Source: an uncultured Lactobacillus sp. (GTDB taxonomy: Bacteria > Bacillota > Bacilli > Lactobacillales > Lactobacillaceae). From it: DNA of 63,874 bases. The position numbers were made by a program, and so were the translations under genes. Below, piece by piece: positions 17,727-26,067 of the stretch. The DNA lies in the NCBI RefSeq assembly GCF_948948975.1, contig NZ_CARBVX010000011.1:1-63874 (forward strand), in the 5' to 3' direction. The notes under the pieces were generated by a model, which searched no databases, was not told the DNA's origin, and worked only from the letters and a program-made list of their open reading frames with translations. Numbering within the stretch: the stretch's first letter is position 1; each line of letters opens with the position of its first letter.

Positions 17727-18281
17727 TTATTTTTGAGCTTGTTCAACAAATTTAACAAAATTATTAAATGCTAAATCAATAGCATGAATAGTCTCTTGGT
17801 CTAATAAGTCTCCGGTATTTTTATCGAACTTATCTGCAGCATGACCAATTAAAACTTCATTTCCTGGCAAAACATTTGCACTTTGATCAGGAGAAAGCAA
17901 AATTTCACGCATTTCTTCTTGTGCTCTTGAAGCACCTTGAATTCCGTAAGATGTACCTAATACCATTGCTGGTTTCATCTTCATTACATCTGCATTTCCT
18001 TGAGCATGGCTTCCAGTCCATTCCATTGCACTCTTCAATGCAGAAGGAATACCATGGTCATATTCTGGAGTAGCAAAAATCACACCATCTGCTTCACGGA
18101 TCTTATTTTTGAATTCTTCAACCTTACTATCTGGTTGTGCTTCTTTTTTAAAACGGGGTAAATCAGCAATTTCATATACTTCAATTTCAGCTTGGTCTTT
18201 ATACCGCTTAGCCATAAATTGATCTAAAAAACGATTATATGAAAAATCTGCATTCGTACCAACAATTGCCAGTAATTTCAT
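17727..18281 (-). CDS. NADH-dependent flavin reductase, second subunit (H2O2-forming)
   Basis: 184 residues with a flavodoxin-like NADPH-dependent FMN reductase fold: [17 protein letters not shown] (phosphate-binding), [21 protein letters not shown] (FMN-binding) and [14 protein letters not shown]. It overlaps its paralogue's stop by 4 bases and shares its whole layout. The pair corresponds to the L. johnsonii flavin reductase (LJ0548/LJ0549) reported as the main source of hydrogen peroxide in the acidophilus group: NADH reduces free FMN, which reacts with oxygen. The assignment to that pair is from memory of the family and the shared neighbourhood. Confidence 0.88.
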   Translation of the reverse strand: MKLLAIVGTNADFSYNRFLDQFMAKRYKDQAEIEVYEIADLPRFKKEAQPDSKVEEFKNKIREADGVIFATPEYDHGIPSALKSAMEWTGSHAQGNADVMKMKPAMVLGTSYGIQGASRAQEEMREILLSPDQSANVLPGNEVLIGHAADKFDKNTGDLLDQETIHAIDLAFNNFVKFVEQAQK

Positions 18282-18826
18282 GTGTCGTTCCTCCTACTTA
18301 CTTCAGCATAAAAACTATCAAATTCATCAAAGAAATGATCTAAAAACTTAACAGTTCCTGCTGGTAAGTTTCCATTTTCGTCAAATTGCTCTGGGGCTGT
18401 TCCCATCATAAACTCATCCCCATTAAATACTTTAGCTCCAAAACCAGGAGAAGAAAGCACCAGCTTTAAATGACTTTGTCCACGAGCAGATCCTTGAGGT
18501 AAAACTGAAGTACCCACAATAACTACAGGCTTGTCTTTAAAAGGGTGTTCAGCTGATGAAAGCCATTCTAATGCACTCTTTAAGGATGAAGGCACTGAGT
18601 GTTGTTGTTCTGGCGTAGAGATTAACACTGCATCTGCATCAGCTACCTTTTTAGCAAATCTAGCTACTGAATCAGGTTCTTCAACACCTTCTTTAAACAT
18701 TGGAAGATCTCTGACCTCTCCCAATTCAATATCATATCTATCAATAAAATGCTTTTTAATAAAATTTAGTAGATCGCGATTATAAGAATGATCGGCGTTG
18801 CTACCTACAATGGCAAAGAGTTTCAT
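18278..18826 (-). CDS. NADH-dependent flavin reductase, first subunit (H2O2-forming)
   Basis: 182 residues, paralogous to the following gene: [41 protein letters not shown] and [14 protein letters not shown] align one for one. In the second motif it has EQQH where the partner has EYDH, which may divide the labour between subunits. It belongs to the NADH-flavin reductase thought to make H2O2 with oxygen and FMN, an antagonism factor in this group. The promoter must lie in 18827-18913, since the TetR terminator precedes it. Confidence 0.88.
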   Translation of the reverse strand: MKLFAIVGSNADHSYNRDLLNFIKKHFIDRYDIELGEVRDLPMFKEGVEEPDSVARFAKKVADADAVLISTPEQQHSVPSSLKSALEWLSSAEHPFKDKPVVIVGTSVLPQGSARGQSHLKLVLSSPGFGAKVFNGDEFMMGTAPEQFDENGNLPAGTVKFLDHFFDEFDSFYAEVSRRNDT

Positions 18827-18913
18827 TTCTACGTTACCTTTCTTTATAATTATCTTTCTATTAAATTATACTTTTTAATCTTACTATTTTAAAAGTCATA
18901 ATTTAATTTTAAC

Positions 18914-18948
18914 AAAAAAGCACCACTTTCAGTTGAACGTGGTGCTTA
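18914..18948 (-). terminator. Terminator after the TetR-family gene
   Basis: AAGCACCAC and GTGGTGCTT form a perfect stem around a 12-base loop; six T follow on the minus strand. Confidence 0.9.
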
Positions 18949-18962
18949 ATTAACCTGTGAAA

Positions 18963-19586
18963 CTAGCCTAGACGCTCTTCAAGAGAAGCGTCACCATCAG
19001 CAGCAAATAGTGGATTTTCTTCAACATTAGTGAGACGGTCATTTAACATTGCTTCATGAATTTGTGCCTTTAAAACACTAATCATTTGAGCTTGTGAAAA
19101 GTTTGCCATCTTGTTAATGAGAAGAGTTGCTAAACCTGTAGCAGCAATCCAGTTAGAAATCACAATATGATTGAGTCTTTCTTCAGAGAATTGTTCTGCG
19201 TCAAATTGTTGCTTGAATTTTTCAACTCCAAGTCCCATTAGAGTATCAACAATCATTTGATTACCAAATTTACCATCTACAAACATTGCCCTAAACAAAT
19301 CAATGTGTTCTTTAGCAAAGTACAAGTATGAAAGATCTAAATCAATCAATGGTTCACCTGTAAAATTCTGTTGAAGAGTATTAGATTTCAATTCATCAGA
19401 AATTTTTGCTAAAACTTGATTACGTAAATCTTGCATGTTTTCAAATTCAAGATAAATTGGTTGAGTTGAGCACTTAACTGCTTTTGCAATATTTCTTGCA
19501 GTTAGACTTTCAATTCCACCACGAACTGCCAATTTATAAGCAGCGTCAAGAATCCTTTGTTTATCTATTTCTTTTTTTCTAGCCAC
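18963..19586 (-). CDS. TetR/AcrR family transcriptional regulator
   Basis: 207 residues. The N-terminal DNA-binding part has the usual TetR helix-turn-helix (LTARNIAKAVKCSTQPIYLEFENMQDL). The C-terminal ligand domain is of the variable type and no ligand can be assigned. Transcription is toward the flavin reductase pair, but a strong terminator separates them. The region upstream (19587-19733) contains an AAATAACA ... TGTTATTT inverted repeat that could be its own operator. Confidence 0.88.
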   Translation of the reverse strand: MARKKEIDKQRILDAAYKLAVRGGIESLTARNIAKAVKCSTQPIYLEFENMQDLRNQVLAKISDELKSNTLQQNFTGEPLIDLDLSYLYFAKEHIDLFRAMFVDGKFGNQMIVDTLMGLGVEKFKQQFDAEQFSEERLNHIVISNWIAATGLATLLINKMANFSQAQMISVLKAQIHEAMLNDRLTNVEENPLFAADGDASLEERLG

Positions 19587-19645
19587 TTTTATTACCTCAC
19601 TTAATTCATATTCATATCAACATCAACACATTATGATCATCTAAA

Positions 19646-19676
19646 AAATAACATAAATGCCTAACGTCTGTTATTT
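19646..19676. promoter_or_regulatory. Inverted repeat upstream of the TetR gene (possible operator)
   Basis: AAATAACA (19646-19653) and TGTTATTT (19669-19676) are perfect inverted half-sites with a 15-base spacer, 60 bases before the TetR start. Confidence 0.35.
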
Positions 19677-19733
19677 CCTTCGTCATTATATTATAACAAA
19701 AATATGAAAAATTGGAGAATTTTGTGTAAATTT

Positions 19734-19976
19734 CTATAATCTTTTAAATAAACTTGAATCATCATCACCAGTAAATTGGTCATAATGTGAATTAATCATT
19801 TCCATAACTTGTTGTTTATCTAGGCCTTCATTTGCAGCAAATGCTAAAAATGCAGCTGAAAGAATGTATCCTTTTTCACGATTATCAACTAAATTATCAG
19901 AAAATTCCATATTAATGGTATTATCTTTGTAATCAGTTGTAAGAATAATTTTTTTATCTTCTGGTAATTCTGCCAT
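19734..19976 (-). CDS. Conserved hypothetical protein, 80 residues
   Basis: A small acidic protein starting MAELPEDKKIILTTDY and ending DDDSSLFKRL. No membrane segment, cysteine or recognised motif; predicted soluble, strand-rich first and helical after. It is single, divergent from pepD, with a good purine-rich site (GTGAGGGC) before the ATG. Codon use is like its neighbours, so it is probably a real gene of the genus. I do not recognise a function. Confidence 0.65.
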   Translation of the reverse strand: MAELPEDKKIILTTDYKDNTINMEFSDNLVDNREKGYILSAAFLAFAANEGLDKQQVMEMINSHYDQFTGDDDSSLFKRL

Positions 19977-20053
19977 TTTAATGCCCTCACTTATTTTTAA
20001 GTTTTATACGTTACAATATAGATTATATTATATCAATAGAAAGTGTGAAACCT

Positions 20054-21466
20054 ATGACTTCTCCTGTTGGACGTTCATCCTGTACATCTATTTTAATCGG
20101 TAAGAAAGCTACTGTAGATGGTAGTGTTATTATTGGCCGAAATGAAGATGCTAAGACTGCTTGGCCAAAGCATCTTGCTTTTAATTCACATCAAATAATT
20201 AAAAATAATATCTTTAAATCAAAAGATAACGAGTTTCAGATGGAATTACCTAACGAACGTTTTTCTTACTCTTCTACTCCTGAATGGACAGACAAATATG
20301 GAGTATTCGAAGAAGACGGAATTAATGAGTACCACGTTGCAATGAGCGCTACTGAAAGTGCCTATGCTAATGATCGTGTAATGGCTATGGATCCTTTTGA
20401 TGAAGAAAAAGGTATTTTAGAAGAAGCCATGGTAACTGTTGTTTTGCCATATATTAAATCTGCTCGAGAAGGTGTAGAACGTTTAGGCAAGATTGTTCAA
20501 GAACACGGTGCAGCAGAAGCGGATGGGATTCTATTCGCAGATAGAGATGAAGCTTGGTATATGGAAATTGGTTCCGGTCACCATTATGTTGCTCAACGCA
20601 TCCCTGCCGATTCATACGCCGTAGTTGCTAATCAACTAGCAATTCAAATCATTGATTTCAACGATAAGGACAATTTTATAACTTCTCCTGGAATTCAAGA
20701 ATTTGTTTATCAAAATAATCTTTGGCCAAAAAATAAGCCATTTAATTTCAGATTGATTTTTGGTACACATGATGATTCGGATTTAACTTATAATACTCCA
20801 CGTGTTTGGAGTGGCCAAAAGCTTCTAACGCCTTCCATAAATCAAGATCCAGAAAGTTTTGATTTACCATTTATTAGAAAACCTGATCATCCTGTATCTA
20901 TTCAAGACGCTCAACGCGTTTTAAGCGATCACTTTAATGGGACCCAGTATGACCTAACTAATTCTAAAAACGAAGGTCAACCTGCCTATCGTCCAATTGC
21001 TGTAGCTACTACTCAAGAATCTCACCTCCTGCAACTTAGAGAAGAAGATATGACTCATTGGCTAGCAATGGGAATTGCCGCACAAAGTGTTTACATTCCT
21101 TTTTACCCACAAGGAACTAAAGTACCAACTATGTTCAAGTATGGTAAGGAAGAATTTTCAACTAATTCTGCTTACTGGGTATTTAAAATGGCTAGCGTTT
21201 TAGTAGATCGAAATTGGAATAAATATGCAACTAATTTAGTTAATACACAAAAAGCAACGAATCTATCTTTAAATAAGCTACGAGCTGAATATGACAAGAA
21301 ATTGACTCAAGAAAAAGATGAGGTTAAAAAAGTAGAGTTAGTAAACGAAGCTAATAAAAAATTAGCTGATGTTGCTATTAAGAACTATCAAAAATTAAAT
21401 GCTAAATTAATTACTGCTCAAACTGCCGATTCACCACTTCGGTTTAAGATTGATCCTAATTTGTAG
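20054..21466 (+). CDS. pepD: C69 family dipeptidase PepD
   Basis: 470 residues from the ATG at 20054. A GTG three codons earlier (20045) is in frame but has no room for a ribosome binding site. The N-terminal nucleophile Cys10 lies in SSCTSILIGKKATVDGS, followed by the family hallmark IIGRNEDA. C69 enzymes mature by removing the residues before the Cys, which fits nine residues here. It cleaves a broad range of dipeptides in the cytoplasm, serving peptide-based nitrogen nutrition. The Lys/Glu-rich C-terminal helix (RAEYDKKLTQEKDEVKK) is typical of lactobacillar PepD. It is monocistronic with its own terminator. Confidence 0.92.
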   Translation: MTSPVGRSSCTSILIGKKATVDGSVIIGRNEDAKTAWPKHLAFNSHQIIKNNIFKSKDNEFQMELPNERFSYSSTPEWTDKYGVFEEDGINEYHVAMSATESAYANDRVMAMDPFDEEKGILEEAMVTVVLPYIKSAREGVERLGKIVQEHGAAEADGILFADRDEAWYMEIGSGHHYVAQRIPADSYAVVANQLAIQIIDFNDKDNFITSPGIQEFVYQNNLWPKNKPFNFRLIFGTHDDSDLTYNTPRVWSGQKLLTPSINQDPESFDLPFIRKPDHPVSIQDAQRVLSDHFNGTQYDLTNSKNEGQPAYRPIAVATTQESHLLQLREEDMTHWLAMGIAAQSVYIPFYPQGTKVPTMFKYGKEEFSTNSAYWVFKMASVLVDRNWNKYATNLVNTQKATNLSLNKLRAEYDKKLTQEKDEVKKVELVNEANKKLADVAIKNYQKLNAKLITAQTADSPLRFKIDPNL

Positions 21467-21476
21467 AATTGAAATA

Positions 21477-21515
21477 AAACACGTAGGTACGAAATTTTAT
21501 ACCTACGTGTTTTTG
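21477..21515. terminator. Bidirectional terminator between pepD and hrtA-like gene
   Basis: AAACACGTAGGTA and TACCTACGTGTTT form a perfect 13-bp stem between convergent genes, with T-runs either way. Confidence 0.95.
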
Positions 21516-21516
21516 T

Positions 21517-22194
21517 TTATTCTGTTTTCAAGCTCAAGCGTCCATCTAACATTTTGTAAATCTTATCCGAATACTTATTAAGTCTTAAATCATGAGTAAC
21601 TAAAATAATAGCCTTTTCTTTTTGCTTAGCTAAAGTCTTAAATAGTTTTCCCACTTCTTCAACTTTTTCACTATCTAATGAAGCAGTAGGTTCATCAGCT
21701 AAAATAATGGCTGGATCTGCATATAGTGCTCTTGCAATTGCCACTCTTTGCTGCTGACCACCTGATAATTCCTTAGGATATTTATTTACTAGTTGAGAAA
21801 TTCCTAATTCATCTAACAATCCATCAAGAGCTTCTTTACTTAAATTACCGGTCTTTTTAACCTTATCTACTAAAATAAACTGTTCCCTAACAGTTAAATA
21901 AGGCACTAAATTATAAGCCTGTAAGACAAAGCCAATTTTATCTAGACGTAGTGCATCAGCTTGTTTAGGAGAATAGTTAGTTACGTTATCTCCTCCAATA
22001 AATACCTCACCCGAAGTAGGCTTCTGTAGTGCTCCTGCAATTGTTAAGAAAGTACTCTTGCCGGCGCCAGAAGGTCCTTCAATTAAGACAACCTCACCTT
22101 TTTGAGCTTCAAAATTTATATTTTTTAGAGCATTAACCTTGGCCTCTCCTTGACCATAGGATTTACTTACATCTTTTAATTCAATTACTGACAT
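21517..22194 (-). CDS. hrtA: HrtA-like ABC ATPase (heme efflux type)
   Basis: 225 residues, MacB/FtsE-type ATPase. Walker A is GPSGAGKST, Q-loop VLQAYNLVPYL, signature LSGGQQQR, Walker B IILADEPTA. It partners the single-FtsX permease encoded upstream (14 bases). With the TetR regulator and its GTGACAC-type operators the three genes form the hrtR-hrtB-hrtA arrangement of Lactococcus, which expels toxic heme. The ATPase sequence alone would also fit other MacB-like exporters; the heme assignment rests on gene order and operator. Confidence 0.8.
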   Translation of the reverse strand: MSVIELKDVSKSYGQGEAKVNALKNINFEAQKGEVVLIEGPSGAGKSTFLTIAGALQKPTSGEVFIGGDNVTNYSPKQADALRLDKIGFVLQAYNLVPYLTVREQFILVDKVKKTGNLSKEALDGLLDELGISQLVNKYPKELSGGQQQRVAIARALYADPAIILADEPTASLDSEKVEEVGKLFKTLAKQKEKAIILVTHDLRLNKYSDKIYKMLDGRLSLKTE

Positions 22195-22208
22195 ATAAAT
22201 TTCCTCCC

Positions 22209-23261
22209 TTACACAGCTTTTGAAGGGTCAACCTTAAGAATTGATCGAATTGGAATTAATCCACCTATTACTCCCATTACAATCATCCCGGCAAATGTTG
22301 AAATCATGATCCATGGGGCAAAATCGATTGGTACAGTAGCTGGCATTACGCTAACAGTAAGCAGCATTAAAAGATATGCTAAGACCGTACCTATAATTAC
22401 TAAAATTAATGATTGACTAAGAGTAGCGCCAATTAATGTCTTGCTTGGGATACCTTGTGCTCTTAAAACAGCATAATTTGGCATTTTTTGAATAGTTAAA
22501 ATGTATAAAAATACTGCAATCACAATTAACGAAATTACGAATAGAAAACCAATCATTAATTCAAAAGTTGAGTTTTGGGCTGTATAACCAGGTAATTTAT
22601 TAACAAAAGTCTGCTTATCATAAGATCTAACATTCTTAGCTTTAAAATCTAAGTTTTTCTTAGAAATAATTCCGGAAGCTTCAACATTCGGAGCCATTGG
22701 TCTTAATTTTTTCCACGCTGTCATCGTACCATAAGCAATTGGCGCAATATTAATCTTGGCATTTTTTAAGAAACCAACAATTTTGTACTTTTGATCGCTA
22801 CCATTTAGAGTTACTCTGTCGCCCAAGCGATAACCACGATTCCAGAGAATTTGATCAACAGCTATTTCGTCATCATGCTTTGCTTTACGACCAGAAACTA
22901 CTTCCAGATCTTTATAAATGTATTCATCTTTATTTAATCCAATAAATTGAGCTGAAACTGTTTGATGTTTCTTTTCTTTCATTACAATCGGAACTATTCC
23001 GATATAGCTATCATTTTTTGTCTTTTTAAAATCTTTTAGATTTTCTTTAGTTAGTAAAGACTGGTTTAAACTTACATTCGAATTGTCATTCAAAACAACT
23101 GATTGAGTTTGCCAGCTATTAACTGCTTGTGTATTTTCTGAAGCTAGACCTACTGACAATGATGACAGCATAAAAATTAAATATGCAATTAAAAATATCA
23201 TCAATGTAATTAAGCCGTACCGTAGCTTCTCATATTTTATTTCTTTTAGAGCTAAAAACAT
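22209..23261 (-). CDS. hrtB: HrtB-like FtsX-family ABC permease (heme efflux type)
   Basis: 350 residues with one N-terminal membrane helix (about 15-38), a large extracellular domain (about 45-225) and three C-terminal helices (about 232-253, 277-300, 312-338): the single-FtsX type VII exporter topology. Its length equals that of known HrtB proteins (about 350). It starts 6 bases after the TetR stop and is followed by the ATPase. HrtB takes heme from the membrane and passes it outward. Heme specificity is inferred from the set of three genes plus operator. Confidence 0.8.
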   Translation of the reverse strand: MFLALKEIKYEKLRYGLITLMIFLIAYLIFMLSSLSVGLASENTQAVNSWQTQSVVLNDNSNVSLNQSLLTKENLKDFKKTKNDSYIGIVPIVMKEKKHQTVSAQFIGLNKDEYIYKDLEVVSGRKAKHDDEIAVDQILWNRGYRLGDRVTLNGSDQKYKIVGFLKNAKINIAPIAYGTMTAWKKLRPMAPNVEASGIISKKNLDFKAKNVRSYDKQTFVNKLPGYTAQNSTFELMIGFLFVISLIVIAVFLYILTIQKMPNYAVLRAQGIPSKTLIGATLSQSLILVIIGTVLAYLLMLLTVSVMPATVPIDFAPWIMISTFAGMIVMGVIGGLIPIRSILKVDPSKAV

Positions 23262-23267
23262 TTTTGC

Positions 23268-23789
23268 CTACTTCCTTTGTAATAAACATAAACTTTCATG
23301 GTATCTGTTTAGAATTTTTTCTTTCTTCTCTTTATTAAATAAAGCTAAATGTATTGCTTCATGAGTTAAAACCATGGCAGCCCAGACTTGAGAGTCGAGA
23401 TTAAGAAAAGCATCCTTCTGCTTTTTATCATCTCCAAGAAAAGCTTGATTCTGGCTAAGATGTAATTTGATGAGATCAAAGTACATACTATTTTCAGTCT
23501 GATTAATAAAATCAACTGTCATCTTATAAAAAGATTCGGGATCAAACTCTCTTAACCTTGTTGGAAGTCCCATATGAACTTCTTTCATCGCAAGACGATA
23601 AAGATAAGTATATGCACCTTTTAAATCGCCAAAATACTTATAAAATGCTCCTCTAGCAATTCCAGCATCCTTCACAATTCGTGCTACTTGTCCCTTAGCT
23701 AAGGGATAAGTACTAAATTCTTTTAATAGCGCGCCTTCAATCTTTCGTTTCTTTTCATCCGAAAGATTTATAAAAGTTTCACTAACCAT
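23268..23789 (-). CDS. hrtR: HrtR-like TetR-family regulator
   Basis: 173 residues. The N-terminal helix-turn-helix is GQVARIVKDAGIARGAFYKYFGDL. The C-terminal half is helical with several His (HMGL, LHLSQ, THEAIHLAL), possible heme ligands as in lactococcal HrtR, which senses heme through a His pair. A strong AAGGAGGG precedes the ATG. Two palindromic operators and a consensus promoter lie just upstream, so it very probably represses itself and the hrtBA-like genes in one transcript. Confidence 0.82.
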   Translation of the reverse strand: MVSETFINLSDEKKRKIEGALLKEFSTYPLAKGQVARIVKDAGIARGAFYKYFGDLKGAYTYLYRLAMKEVHMGLPTRLREFDPESFYKMTVDFINQTENSMYFDLIKLHLSQNQAFLGDDKKQKDAFLNLDSQVWAAMVLTHEAIHLALFNKEKKEKILNRYHESLCLLQRK

Positions 23790-23802
23790 GCCTTCCCTCC
23801 TT

Positions 23803-23817
23803 GTGACACCGTGTCAC
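23803..23817. promoter_or_regulatory. HrtR-type operator 1
   Basis: GTGACAC, one base, GTGTCAC: perfect palindrome between the presumed transcription start and the ribosome binding site of the hrtR-like gene. The core TGACAC-N-GTGTCA equals what I remember of the lactococcal HrtR operator. Confidence 0.85.
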
Positions 23818-23832
23818 TTTCGATGTGTCTTA

Positions 23833-23861
23833 AGTCTATTCCTAAAGTGACACTGTGTCAA
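23833..23861 (-). promoter_or_regulatory. Promoter of the hrtRBA-like operon with operator 2
   Basis: On the minus strand TTGACA (23861-23856), a 17-base spacer and TAGACT (23838-23833). The -35 box is part of the second palindrome at 23847-23861 (GTGACAC, one base, GTGTCAA), so repressor and polymerase must compete. The operator centres are 44 bp apart, about four helical turns. Confidence 0.82.
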
Positions 23862-23920
23862 CATATAGATATAAAAAATGCTTAATTTCGATAAGATATC
23901 AAAATCAAGCCTTAAATTTA

Positions 23921-24520
23921 TTATGCTAAAACGCGATTGTAGTAAACCAAAGTTCCATATTCTTGATTAATGTGTAATTCTGCTAGACCACAATTTTGCA
24001 TTTGGTCAAAATACTTAATATCGCCATTAGTTAAAAAATGAGCACAAATCATTCGACTTACTACACCATGACAAACTACTAAAACTGTATCATTAGCATG
24101 TTCTTTATATAAATCATCAAAAAATGTAGCAATTCTTTTTCTAAAATCTTCACGCTTCTCTACATCTGAAGCATATTTATAGATATTATCGTTAATTAGT
24201 CCTTTACTATTAAATGCATCTGGATACTTTTTACGATATTCCGAAGAAGATTTTCCATCCCAAGAACCATAGTTTAGTTCTTCAATCCGCTTATCGGTTT
24301 TTATTGGAGTTTTATCTCCCACAAAAATTCTTGCAGTTTGTTGGGCTCTCTTTAAGGGACTTGCATATACTGCATCAAATTGACTAGGATCAAAATTCTT
24401 AGCAGCTTTTTCTGCGTAAGCACGTCCTTCTTTACTTAAATCCGGGTCAACACTTGATCCTTGAATCATTCCTTGTTTATTTAATTCAGTAGTTCCATGA
24501 CGTAAAATTACTACTCGCAT
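23921..24520 (-). CDS. Histidine phosphatase family protein (phosphoglycerate mutase-like)
   Basis: 199 residues. The catalytic LRHGTTE has His8; the second-half motif VVCHGVVSRM carries the other His, and ASPLKRAQQTA and EELNYGSWDG complete the active site. This branch (GpmB/PhoE-like) contains broad phosphatases rather than glycolytic mutases. It lies 8 bases after a paralogue of equal length, so the pair arose by duplication and is cotranscribed. Substrate unknown. Confidence 0.88.
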   Translation of the reverse strand: MRVVILRHGTTELNKQGMIQGSSVDPDLSKEGRAYAEKAAKNFDPSQFDAVYASPLKRAQQTARIFVGDKTPIKTDKRIEELNYGSWDGKSSSEYRKKYPDAFNSKGLINDNIYKYASDVEKREDFRKRIATFFDDLYKEHANDTVLVVCHGVVSRMICAHFLTNGDIKYFDQMQNCGLAELHINQEYGTLVYYNRVLA

Positions 24521-24528
24521 AACATAAT

Positions 24529-25155
24529 CTACCTCTTAATTCCGTAATACAAGGGTTCCGTCCGATTAAAAGTCATTAATCTTGGTCGCTCAATATCATT
24601 TTTTTCAAAATGAAGTTCAGTAAAACTAACATTTCTTACTGTCATTACATCTTCAATTTTTAGTTTAAACCATCGAGCTATTAAACTCCTAATCACAAAT
24701 CCGTGACAAACAATCATAATTGTTTTGTCATTAGCATCGAGTTGAATTTCAGATAAAAATTCTTCAACTCGATCTGCTACTTGACTAAAAGTTTCACCGT
24801 TTTTAGCGTATTCTGCATATTTACTGTTAATAGTTCCTAAATCATCGAAAGCATCAGGATATTTTATCTTAAGCTCTTCGGCATGTTGGCCGTCCCAAGA
24901 GCCAAAATTCATTTCTCTAAGTCGATCATCAGTAATAATCTCTTTCTGAAAATCAGTTAAAATTTGTGCTGTTCTTTTAGCTCTAATTAATGGACTTGCA
25001 TATACTCGATCAAGCTTACTATTATCAATTAATTTACTTACTTCTTCTACTTGTTTAACACCTGCTTGGCTTAAGTTAGGGTTACTAGTACCGCCGGAGA
25101 TCACATCTGAAGTATTATGTTCACTAACCCCATGTCTTACTAATAACAGATCCAT
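24529..25155 (-). CDS. Histidine phosphatase family protein, first of a tandem pair
   Basis: 208 residues. VRHGVSE (His8), ASPLIRAKRTAQ, EMNFGSWDGQ and VCHGFVIRSL give the complete catalytic set. It shares PDAFxxxGxIN spacing and other details with the next gene, indicating tandem duplication. It is cytoplasmic with no signal peptide. The promoter lies in the 120 bases shared with the divergent esterase gene. Confidence 0.88.
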   Translation of the reverse strand: MDLLLVRHGVSEHNTSDVISGGTSNPNLSQAGVKQVEEVSKLIDNSKLDRVYASPLIRAKRTAQILTDFQKEIITDDRLREMNFGSWDGQHAEELKIKYPDAFDDLGTINSKYAEYAKNGETFSQVADRVEEFLSEIQLDANDKTIMIVCHGFVIRSLIARWFKLKIEDVMTVRNVSFTELHFEKNDIERPRLMTFNRTEPLYYGIKR

Positions 25156-25275
25156 TTCATCACAATCCTTTATATTTTATACAAGAAAACATTATACTAA
25201 AAATTTATTAAGCTACTAAATTATCTCATATGTCAGACTATAATACAGTTAGACAAAAAGAAAGTAGGCATTAAT

Positions 25276-26007
25276 ATGGCAACAATTACACTTGAGCGGG
25301 ATGGATTACAATTAGTTGGAACTCGGGAAGACCCTTTCGGAGAAATATATGATATGGCAATTATTTTTCATGGTTTTACCGCTAACCGTAATACTTCTTT
25401 GCTAAAAGAAATTACTAACAGTCTTCGGGATGAAAATATTGCTAGTGTTCGCTTTGACTTTAATGGCCATGGTGATTCAGATGGTAAATTTGAAAATATG
25501 ACTGTTTTAAATGAAATTGAAGACGCAAATGCCATTTTAAATTACGTTAAAACAGATCCACACGTACGTAATATTTATCTAGTCGGTCATTCTCAAGGCG
25601 GTGTCGTTGCTTCAATGTTAGCTGGGCTTTATCCTGATATTATAAAAAAGGTGGTACTACTAGCACCAGCTGCTACTTTAAAAAGTGATGCTCTTGAAGG
25701 TAATACACAAGGAGTTACTTATAATCCAGACCATATCCCAGACCGTCTGCCTTTTAAAGATTTAACCCTAGGTGGATTTTACTTACGCATTGCTCAACAA
25801 TTGCCTATCTATGAAGTATCTGCTCAATTTACTAAACCTGTCTGCTTAATCCACGGTACAGATGATACTGTTGTTTCCCCGAATGCCTCAAAGAAATACG
25901 ATCAAATTTATCAAAACAGCACTTTACACTTAATCAAAGGTGCAGACCATTGTTTTAGTGATAACTATCAAAAATCTGCTGTTAAATTAACAGCAGATTT
26001 TTTATAG
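25276..26007 (+). CDS. Cinnamoyl (feruloyl) esterase, LJ0536-like alpha/beta hydrolase, slightly shortened
   Basis: 243 residues, almost identical to the L. johnsonii esterase LJ0536 as I remember it. The catalytic triad Ser106 (GHSQGG), Asp197 (HGTDDT) and His225 (GADHCF) sits at the same numbers. LJ0536 releases hydroxycinnamic acids such as ferulic, caffeic and chlorogenic from their esters in plant food. An insertion domain (about 133-170) forms the lid. The TAG stop here replaces what should be a Gln codon: the following codons read NNNAF then stop, the known tail of the 249-residue protein. The missing six residues are at the very C-terminus, so activity is likely kept. Confidence 0.9.
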   Translation: MATITLERDGLQLVGTREDPFGEIYDMAIIFHGFTANRNTSLLKEITNSLRDENIASVRFDFNGHGDSDGKFENMTVLNEIEDANAILNYVKTDPHVRNIYLVGHSQGGVVASMLAGLYPDIIKKVVLLAPAATLKSDALEGNTQGVTYNPDHIPDRLPFKDLTLGGFYLRIAQQLPIYEVSAQFTKPVCLIHGTDDTVVSPNASKKYDQIYQNSTLHLIKGADHCFSDNYQKSAVKLTADFL

Positions 26008-26031
26008 AATAATAATGCGTTTTAATTTATA

Positions 26032-26067
26032 TAGAAAAAGAGAAATCGTCTGATCTCTCTTTTTCTA
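26032..26067. terminator. Bidirectional terminator between esterase and yaaA
   Basis: AGAAAAAGAGA and TCTCTTTTTCT form a long stem with a short loop (one bulged base) between convergent genes. Confidence 0.85.
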
